A DNA stretch of 64,000 bases, taken from positions 369,039 through 433,038 of the forward strand of contig VZDJ01000014.1 in NCBI GenBank assembly GCA_008694505.1. The letters run 5' to 3'. The notes under the pieces are model-generated. The model was not told where the DNA came from, did not search any database, and was given only the letters and a program-made list of their open reading frames with translations. The DNA comes from Cyanoderma ruficeps (Eukaryota > Chordata > Aves > Passeriformes > Timaliidae). The translations under genes were made by a program, and so were the position numbers. The first letter of the stretch is position 1. Every line of letters begins with the position of its first letter. This document shows positions 56,130 through 64,000 of the stretch, one piece after another.

Positions 56130-57229
56130 CCCTGCGCTGGTTTCCTCGGGGCGGAGGCTGCTCTGAGCGCTCTGCCGGCGCGGGGCACCGAGGAGTGAAG
56201 AAAGAAGTTCCTGGGAGGTTTGAAAAAGGCGGAGGCTGCTGCTGTCATGAGCAGCATCCACATCCCCGGGGCCCTCCGGTCTCCGGCTCGGCCCTTTCCC
56301 AGGACGCGGCCCCAGCTCCCGAATCCCTTCGCTCCGCACACCCGGAGCCGCTGAGCTCAAACCCAAAGAGAGTCCCCGAGTTGTCACCAGCAGCCAAGCC
56401 AAAGCCGAAACAGCCAGAAGTGTCCTGCATCCAAATTTCTCTGGGTAGAGAAGGGAATTCTGCATTAAAGGGAAAAGGGGATGCAGCGGAGGGAAGGAAC
56501 AGGGAGGCAATTATTCCACTGAAAGCATTTGCAGCATCCTTGCGGCTCGTTGTGATTAACCGTGGCCAGAGTGCTATTAGCAGCCTGCGATGATGATTAA
56601 CAAGCTCTCCTAATAGCTGTTTTTAAACCTGCTTTTAAAAAAAAAAATTAAAAAAAAAAGCTGGAGCAGAGCTGGAAGGAGGTGGGGAGACCGGGTGGTA
56701 TCTCCAAGGAAACCAGAAACAAAATAGGCTTGGCACATCGCACAACCAGGCGGGTAATCAAAGATTACAAGCAGTTTTAATTTAAGGTTAATTATTGTTT
56801 ACTCTCTGGAGCCCGCCCCATCGGAAAGCAGCAGCCGGTCTGACCTTGAGCAGCTCCTGGTGGGGCCCTCTGGTCCATTCCCCCCCCCGGAAAGGCTCTC
56901 CCGCATCTCCCGGGGGAGCGGGGATGGAGGGGGGAGCTGCGGGAGGAGGAATCGATGGCGGGGGATGGTCAAAGGATGGAGTCACCCGACGGGAGGATCC
57001 TGCCCCAGCTGCGGGCTGAAAAGCTCCATTCAGCTTTATTTAACTGCTTGCCCCAACTGCAGACACGGTTAATTAATTTCGGGCTCCTATTGATTTTCCA
57101 TTTGGAGGAATCACAGTGGCATTTTCGCTCAAAGCCAGCCCCGTTTTTATCAGTGAAAATGCCGCGTACAGGCGCTTCCCCCGGCCAGACCTTCTGCCCC
57201 CGCGCGGGGGACGAGGTTTGAGCACGGTC
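56130..57229. promoter_or_regulatory. CpG-rich domain in two parts, possible CpG island or promoter
   Basis: CpGs are dense at 56140-56420 (about 21 in 280 bp by count, not far below the number expected from base composition) and again at about 56880-57230 (cccgcgcgggggacgagg, gccgcgtacaggcgc). Between them is an AT-rich island. This is the strongest CpG-island-like stretch in the window. I see no exon, so a promoter call is inference. Confidence 0.4.
56540..56640. other. AT-rich core with an inverted repeat
   Basis: Between the two CpG-rich parts lie gcatttgcagcatcc, gttgtgattaaccg and gatgatgattaac. Perfect 8-bp arms gctattag (56573-56580) and ctaatagc (56610-56617) enclose a 29-base loop. 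Such paired TAAT cores can be cooperative homeodomain sites; this is inference. Confidence 0.4.
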
Positions 57230-57230
57230 A

Positions 57231-57778
57231 GGGCTGGGAGATCCTGCCTGGGGATGGGAGATCTGGCCTGGAGATGGGGGATCCTGCCCAGGGATGAGAG
57301 ATCCTGCCTGGGGATGGGAGATCCTGCCTGGGGATGGGAGATCCTGCCCGGGGATGGGGGATCCTCTCCAGGGATGAGAGATCCTGCCCGGGGATAGGAG
57401 ATCCTGCCCGGGGATGGGGGATCCTGCCCGGGGCTGCGGGATCCTGCCCGGGGATGGGAGATCCTGCTCAGGGATGGGGGATCCTGCCTGGGGATGGGAG
57501 ATCCTGCCCGGGGATGGGAGATCCTGCCCAGGGATGGGGGATCCTGCCCAGGGATGGGAGATCCTGCCCAGGGATGGGAGATCCTGCCCGGAGCTGCAGG
57601 ATCCTGCCCGGGGATGGGAGATCCTGCCCAGGGATGGGGGATCCTGCCCAGGGATGAGAGATCCTGCCCGGGGATAGGAGATCCTGCCCGGGGATGGGGG
57701 ATCCTGCCCGGGGCTGCGGGATCCTGCCCAGGGATGAGAGATCCTGCTCAGGGATGGGGGATCCTGCCTGGGGATGGA
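57231..57778. repeat. 20-bp minisatellite, 27 units of GGGGATGGGAGATCCTGCCC
   Basis: Twenty-seven units keep strict 20-bp register with no indels. Variants such as gggctgcggg and gggatgagag mark individual units. The block 57371-57500 recurs with few changes at 57651-57780, showing a 14-unit (280-bp) higher-order repeat. Twenty is not divisible by three, so three units cycle through all frames. The 373-aa minus frame and the 87-107 aa plus frames are artefacts. Confidence 0.97.
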
Positions 57779-60511
57779 GCCTGAGGGGTGTGAGGGTTTG
57801 GGGAACTCCTCAGCCCCAGATCCTCCTGGAGCTTTCCACCGGGGGGGAAAGGCTGGGTCCCTGCCCTGCCCTGCCCTGCCCAGAGGACAGAGGGGGCTCA
57901 GCACCCCCTGCTCACACATCCCCACCATCTCCACCCTCCTTATCATCTCCCAGAGATGCCCACGAGGAGTCCAACTCAACCAATGGAGCCTCAACTCTAC
58001 AAAACGCTCCTCCTGCTCTAATTCCTCTAATTCCTCCTGCACTTCCCCACCCTGCTTCAACCACCAAGGCAGCCTGCAGAGGTGGGACATGGCTCAAAGC
58101 CTGGCCTGGAAGATACTTTTTTCCCCCCAAGCCCCAGTTTGGGAACTGCTGCGACAGAGCTGCTGAGGAATGGCAGCTGAGATTAAGGATGGTGACAACT
58201 CCCCCGAGCTCTCCTCCCTTTGCTGGGAGACAGACGTATTTAATTATGATGGAAAGGAGATCCTGGTGCGTGCTGCAAATACTTAAGGTGATTTGAAGCG
58301 TGAAGCTGCATAAGGTTTGTGAGATTTGAGGTTTCCAATCTGTTTGGGCTTGTTTAGACTGTTTCTGCTGTTCATTCCCTCTGTATTTTAACATGTTCTC
58401 AAGCACACGGGGACTTCAGCAGACAAGTCTGAAGAAATCGGTGCAGAAAGGTTTTGATAACTTAATTGTCCATTTGATGCCACCAGCGGGAGTGATGGGG
58501 AGGAGATGGGCACCAAAGGAGGCACCACTTCTCTGCAGGAGCAGTTTCAGCCCCTCTCCTCAGGATTCCTCTCTCTGGTGATCATCACTTTGCTGATCCC
58601 TTTGCTTTGGGCTCGTAGGGACCCGCCAAGGGCTTTGTGAGCTGGTGTGCAGAGCAGGCAGGGCGTGGAGAGGGTTTCCCCACCAGGCTGATCCCTTGGC
58701 CTGACCCCCAGGCGTCCTTTCCCTGCCACAAAATTCAGGATTGATGCCGTGGCATCAGCAGGAGCAACAAGGGCACCAATGGTGCTCCAGCACCCAAAAC
58801 TGAGAGGGGGATGCAGTAAAACCTCCCCTGGCCCTGATCCTGAGGCACGGAGACACAAAGAGAGCAGCTCCAAGTCATTGTGGGCCTGGGGCAGTTTTTT
58901 GTCCCCTGACCCAAGCTGCTGACACCTGGATCCCAGAGATTGGCTTGGGACCAGCCCCTGTCGTGTCCTTTTGCTTCTGATCCCGGCAGGAACTGACCCA
59001 GAGCAGATTCCAGAGCTTGATAAGGACAGGATTAAATCCTGCCTGCTTGGGAACACTTCAGGCATTTGGAGAATATAAAACAAATGGTTTTCCAGTGTTA
59101 ATATTTACCTGGGAGATGAAACGATTAAACTATAATCTGCTCAGAACTTTTCTTCTAAGTTGCCTTTGAGAATATTTATCACATTTCCCTCCTGCAGCAC
59201 GAGTGTCCCTGCAGCAACCCCGACGTCCTCCCTGTCCAATGCCCCCAGAGAACTTCAAACCAGGACACCAAAGTGTCCCCACACCGCCCCATTTTCTGCC
59301 CAAAGTGAGGCCTTGGCTCCTTTGCCCTCAGAGGATGCTCTGGTGTCTGGTTTGGAGAAATCTCCCTCCCTCTGTCACAGTGCAGATGGGACAGCCCCAG
59401 GTGGCCTCACAGAGACCTTTCCCTAAAGCTGCCCAAAATATCTGCAGAGCCCTTGAGGCACAAATCATCCCCCTCGCAGACTGATGGATGCTCTGGCTCC
59501 AGCGCTCACTTTGTCACTGTCCCACCTTCTTTTCCAAAGCTTCACTCAATTAAAGGCAAACTCCCCGTGTTCACTTCACCCCAGCAGGTTTTAAAACACT
59601 CAGAGAAATATAATTAGATCTTCATGATCCTCCAGCATTTCTAGAGATTCATTTCCTACAGGAGCTGGGCTGTTTTCCCTACGGGATCATTCCTATGGAC
59701 ACCCATTGTTTTTTATCCCTATTAAATATTACAAGCATCTCTTAGGATTTCTTTCAGAAGGATTTATCGGGATTCCCAAGGGAGGAACTCCTATCAGTTT
59801 AATCTCTCTGACTGCAGCTCCCAGAGCAGCCCTGGAGCCTCCTGTGTGGGGTTTTTTTCTGGGAGATCTGATCCAGGCTGGCGAGAGGACAGCAGCCACA
59901 CAGCCTGGCTCAGCCTGAGCTGGCGTTTTGACCCGGGCAGTGGGTGAAGGTGAAAAGGTGAATATTTCCAGTCGTGTCAAACAAATCTCAATTTTCAGGC
60001 GAACAAGAAGTCATGTATTAAACACCAGATTTAGACCTGGACAGGAAAGGCTCGGCCTGGGTGTCAGTGACCATTTAATTTTATTTTTTTGGGGGTGGTG
60101 GTGGTATTTTCCCCCTCTCAAGCTCTCAAAGCAGGGAGCACACCCCAAACTGTAGCGGCTCTGTGGTCAAGATGGTTTCTTCTCTGCACTGAGAGTGAAA
60201 ACAAGGGGGGAAAGCTGCTTCTGTGATAAATACACCCACAACAGGATCTGCCTGGGGCCGGGGAAGGGAGGCCCGTGGGGATCAGGGGGGGTCACAGGTA
60301 CTCCCAGTGTGAGCCTGGCCCCCCAGCAGGTCCCAGGAGAACAAACAGCTCGTGGGGAGCGAGGTGAGGACGATGCCTCGGCTTTGGTGGTGCGGAGGGT
60401 TTGTTTGTTTGGGGATTTGAGCCGCAGTTTTGCATCCCTGGTTGCCATGGCAGCCACAGGCACTGCCGTGAGCAAGGCCAGCACTGGCCACGCCCAGCCA
60501 GGGCCCGAGCG
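57779..60511. other. unclassified DNA, no gene seen
   Basis: No recognised exon or dispersed repeat over 2.7 kb. A short ccctg tandem lies at 57861-57881. An AT-rich patch occurs at about 59095-59180 and 59590-59750. Overlapping frames appear random. Confidence 0.5.
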
Positions 60512-60512
60512 G

Positions 60513-60806
60513 CTGCCAAAACTGAGGGCCCAAAGTTGCAGCCCCAAAACTGTGGCCCCAAAACTGCGGCCCCAAAACCGCAGCTCCAAAACTGTAACCC
60601 CAAAACTGCAGCCTCAAAAATACAGCCCCAAAACTGAGGGCCCAAAACTGCGGCCTCAAAGCTGCAACCCCAAAACTGCAGCCCCAAAATTGTAACCCCA
60701 AAACTGCGCCCCCAAAATCGCAGCCCCAAAACTGTAACCCCAAAACTGCAGCCCCAAAACTGCAGCCCCAAAAATACAGCCCCAAATCTGAGGCCCCAAA
60801 ACTGCA
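60513..60806. repeat. 14-bp minisatellite, 21 units of GCCCCAAAACTGCA
   Basis: Twenty-one 14-bp units (60513-60806) show no change in length. Variation is confined to the last two to four bases (gca, gta, gcg, gag, aca) and occasional first bases. The complementary strand has a GGGG run every 14 bp, giving quadruplex potential. Frames of 225-269 aa on the minus strand are translated repeat. Confidence 0.97.
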
Positions 60807-61129
60807 GCCCCCACCCAGGAGCTCTTTGCCACCACTCCCCACAGGTCCCACAGGTCCCTGGCTTCCAGTCAGGAGCTCTCTGGTCACCATTTCCCAGGAG
60901 GTTCTTGGCCATCCCTTTCCAGAAGGTTCTTGGCCATCTCCAGCACCTCCTTTGGCCACGGCTCCCTGCTGGCCCAGCTGCCCGTGCTGTGCTGCTCCAT
61001 GGCTCAGGTACTAAATATGTAGTTTTGACTGAAATTCTTTCTTTCAGATGCTGATTCTTGCTCGACTTTGTCTCGGCAGCTCTGGCAAAGCGTTCTTGCA
61101 ATTTTTTTTATTTTTTTAAGCACAAATTA
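60807..61129. other. unclassified DNA, no gene seen
   Basis: No gene recognised. T-rich at about 61103-61118. Confidence 0.5.
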
Positions 61130-61395
61130 ATACACAGGGTTTATTTACAACACCCCCAACTCACTTTTGTGATCACCCCACTGGAGAAGATCTCGTCTGT
61201 CGGCATCTCTGGGCCTCGAGGACTCGTCCCTCCACGTTGGTAGCTAAAATCCCCTTCCCCTCTTTCTCTCTCTTTCTTACTATTCTTTATTTTTCTCTCC
61301 CTACTATTGCATTTGTTGGCACTAAATAAAGGTGCGTTTTTGGCTGAGTGAACTGAGTCGTCCCCCGCTGTGTCTTTTGTGCTCTGAGATCCTTA
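61130..61395 (+). mobile_element. possible LTR of another endogenous retrovirus
   Basis: A pyrimidine-rich stretch (ctctttctctctctttctta) leads to a poly(A) signal (aataaa, 61325-61330) inside ggcactaaataaaggtgcg, then about 60 bp of U5-like sequence. This is the style of avian retroviral LTR 3' halves. It is unrelated to copies A and B. Neither boundary nor a target-site duplication could be fixed, so the call is tentative. Confidence 0.35.
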
Positions 61396-64000
61396 AAACA
61401 AACCATCAGGCCTCCCGTATGTGTTTGTGGACCCTGACAAGGGAGGGATGCAGGAGCCCCAAGTTCACACCCTCAGCACGTTTCCTGGCCGCTGTTTCCC
61501 TCATCCCAGCTCCCAGGGCCTCTGCTCCCATCTCCAACCTCTGCCGTCCCTCTCCGTGTTGTGTCGAGTGTTTCTCTTTATTGTCCCGTTTGTCTCCTCT
61601 CCACGGCGTCGTTTTTTTATCTTGTTAGAGAGGCGCTGGGCAGTGTTTACTTCGTTTTACTTTTGTGGCTCTTTTAATTCGAAACTCTCTTCATCTGGGC
61701 AGCACTTTATCAGCCGTGGGAAGCTGAAGGAAGCTATCTTTCATCCTTATCAAAATTCCTCTCCTTTCATTATCTCCAGTGCTGCCGCAGAGCATCGAAA
61801 GGGCATCTTTGTTCTTGCAATCTAATATAATTCCAAATACAGCAATTCAAGCTTTTTGAGAAAGTTACGGACACAAACACATCCATTAGGGCTCCCACAG
61901 GAGCCTCGCAGCAGCTTTGGGGCTGTCCGGGTTTGAGGGGTGCAAAGGGGAGGAAAAGGACATTTTTTGGGGCTGGGGATGAAGGGTAGGGATGAGTCAG
62001 TGTAGGTCCTGAGCATCTCCGGTGATGATTTCACCCCATGGGTGTGAGGATGGCCGCGGGGGGACAGTGGGCAGTGTTCCCACTGCCGATGTGCCCAGCT
62101 GGAGGTGGCAGATGCCAGGGAGAGGGTGCAGATGTTCCCTCCCGGCTCCGCGCGTGGCGGAGTCGCTGCAGTCATCGATCTTTGCTGTTTCTGCCCCGGG
62201 AGAAGCCGAGCGGGGCCCGGGCTGGGCTGGGGGTCGGCAGCAGGGGTGGAGGGTCACATCTGGCCACAGGGAGGAGGTGACAGACCTTGCACTGCCAGAT
62301 GTGACAGCGATGGAGGGAGTGGCCGAGAGAGGCGAAGTCAGGAGGAGCTTCTCCCTGGGAGCGTTTCCTGCATGAAGGGATCGCTGAAGAGGCTTGAGGG
62401 GAGTCATAAAATGAGGAGCCCTGTCCCTCACAGCCCCACTCTCCCCAAAAAGAAAACCCACATTTTGCTCAGCTGAGATCTAATGCAGGGTTTTTTCCAC
62501 ACCTCAGAACCCTCCGTGTCTTCCTCAGGGCCCAGTAAAACCCATCCTGTCGCTGTCCCAGCCCAGAGCTCCCTCCTGGCTCCTTCTCTGTCCCCATGCT
62601 CAGCAGAGCAGACGCCTGGAGCCCTTGGGTGCCCCATGGCCCAGCCCAGGGGGGCTCAGGCACCCACAGCCCCCCAGCCCCTCTGTCCCCATCGGTGCTC
62701 CAGCCTGACCCCTCCCCAGCAGCTCACACATCTCACTGATAACCAGCTGGGAAGGTGAAAAAGCTTTTTTAAAGCTCCCGAAATTAAGGTACGTGAGGGG
62801 GCTTCGAGATGTTTTGGGATAAATTGCCCATGAAAGTGCTGGGGAAAAACTATCCAGGGAAAAAAAAAGGGAGGAAGAGGGCGAGATAATGATATATCTA
62901 GGAAGTGGGGAAGAGGAGAGATCAGGAAGCGACTGGCTGATTGTTCCATAAGCACCTCTTAAAAGCAAACACAATAGACATGAGCAGTTTTTAAAATGAC
63001 AGACAATACAACGGGAGATAATATATTTAAAACCCATATCAGTTGTTAACAGACCATAAAAACGCCGGTACATTAATCTGTGCTGTCTGTCATAGACTCA
63101 TGAAGCAGCTGTGTTATTTTATAGTATCATTCCTGCGGGCTTCTCTGACACTTCCACAAATACATCTCAATTTATTTGGGTAAGAACAAATAGAAATATT
63201 GAATTCTTCTCACTCTGCTTCTGCTGCTCTTCTATTCCATGCTCGCCCCCCCTTCAGCCCCGACAACTCGGGGAAGACACTTGATACATCTTGGACAGAG
63301 ATTTTATCTGCCAAAACGGTTGGTTCAATAGAAACACTCACGGCCATGCCACAGACTGGCCGGGGAGGCTCCCACCCCTTCCCTGGCACAGCCCAGGAGC
63401 GAGGGCAGCTCCGGCCCCCACCCGACCCACCACAACCAAGTGTTTAACATGAATTATTCCAGGCAGCCACACGTGGTAGGTTCAAAGCTCGATGCAGGCT
63501 TTGGTGTGAGCCCTTCAAAGAGGAGGAATTTCTGGTTTGGATCCCACGGGATGCGGGGAGAGGAGCAGCTTAAGGAGCTGCGAAGTGCTCGGCGAGTGTC
63601 TGATGAGAGCGGGAGGAGGGCAGGAGCCAGCCCGGGGAAAAGCAGGACGGGGGGCTGGTGCTGGGGGAGCTGGGGTGGCTCTTTTTGATATTGAACACAG
63701 AGCTTTGATCTCCCTCGGGACTGAGCTGAGCTCCGGTGCCACCTGCAAGGGCAGAGTCGCTGTTCCCGCTCAGCCTGAGCCCAAAGCCGGAGCCCTGGCA
63801 GGGTGTGGTGGTCCCGGGACACCTGTGGGTGTCCCAGCAGCAGCACAGGGAGGACAAAACCTCAGCAGAGCAGGAAAACACCCACCCAGCAGCTCCCACG
63901 GGTGAGCAGGAAGCCGGGAACTCCTCAGCTCCCGTTTGGACACAGCCCCGTTGGGAGATCACTGGTCGGATCTCCATCACTGCCCTGGGAGAGGGAAAAT
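61396..64000. other. unclassified DNA, no gene seen
   Basis: No recognised gene. An AT-richer patch lies at 61640-61840 (for example tttatcagccgtgg, aatctaatataattcc). CpGs are somewhat frequent at 62130-62350. A further AT-rich, non-repetitive stretch covers 62875-63200 (gataatgatatatctagg, agataatatatttaaaacc). All are possible regulatory DNA without direct support. Confidence 0.42.

Noticed and set aside
56969..58090. 373-aa minus-strand open frame
   Set aside because: Most of its length is a translation of the 20-bp minisatellite at 57231-57778. Three units span all frames, so frames stay open on both strands without selection.
60513..60806. CCCCAAAA resembling ciliate telomere repeats
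   Set aside because: The unit is 14 bp with non-telomeric filler, and vertebrate telomeres use TTAGGG. The resemblance is coincidental.
60282..61101. 225-aa and 269-aa minus-strand frames
   Set aside because: They are mostly the 14-bp array read as repeated 'LQFWGCSFG'-like peptide.
1..64000. tRNA, rRNA and microRNA genes
   Set aside because: I scanned for characteristic tRNA arms and long perfect hairpins and found none convincing. A covariance-model search would be needed to exclude small RNAs.

Overview
The window looks like nuclear genomic DNA from a bird. The main evidence is fourteen short, 5'-truncated pieces of the avian/reptilian LINE CR1, recognisable by their conserved 3' end (the 'ggttggaagggacc...gatcat' block on the reverse strand and its complement on the forward strand). 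Solo LTRs of one endogenous retrovirus family, many GC-rich minisatellites and gene-free AT-rich islands fit the same picture. A songbird is plausible from the overall style but is not proven. Assembly gaps (121 N at 33412-33532, 35 N at 47855-47889) and five isolated single Ns show a draft assembly.

I found no protein-coding exon, tRNA, rRNA, CRISPR array or bacterial-type operon. The long open frames are mostly by-products of minisatellites, or moderately long chance frames in GC-rich DNA. The window is best read as intergenic or intronic sequence. Its many short AT-rich islands full of TAAT/ATTA motifs, set in GC-richer DNA, suggest the regulatory neighbourhood of a developmental gene. The sequence does not say which gene.

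Layout. 1-10 kb: unclassified DNA, an AT-rich island at 4.57-5.2 kb, minisatellites at 3.74, 5.55, 7.9, 8.4 and 9.0 kb, CR1 at 5.8-6.3 and 9.4-9.95 kb. 10-22 kb: AT-rich islands at 10.0, 14.3, 17.6, 19.7 and 21.0 kb, a MIR-like relic at 10.7 kb, CR1 at 11.0, 16.8 and 18.4 kb, an LTR at 15.4 kb, a CpG-rich patch at 18.6 kb and minisatellites at 18.9-19.4 kb. 22-34 kb: mostly unclassified, with a 269-bp direct duplication split by one N at 29.4-29.95 kb and a sequencing gap at 33.4 kb. 34-46 kb: minisatellites at 34.8, 41.5, 42.2, 44.7 and 45.5 kb, a (CCTTT)n tract at 37.8 kb, AT-rich islands at 35.5 and 40.0 kb, CR1 at 38.4, 39.5, 42.5 and 44.1 kb. 46-64 kb: a second MIR-like relic at 47.4 kb, a second direct duplication at 48.5-49.0 kb, CR1 at 50.6 and 53.8 kb, a second LTR with target-site duplication at 52.5 kb, AT-rich islands at 48.0, 54.1, 55.6 and 56.5 kb, a CpG-rich domain at 56.1-57.2 kb, a 20-bp minisatellite at 57.2-57.8 kb, a 14-bp minisatellite at 60.5 kb and an LTR-like segment at 61.1 kb.

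The most interesting observation is a pair of diverged but clearly related elements of about 150 bp, at 17582-17735 and 51796-51942, in the same orientation 34 kb apart. They match no repeat family I can name with confidence. They could be a duplicated cis-regulatory element or two copies of an exapted ancient repeat.
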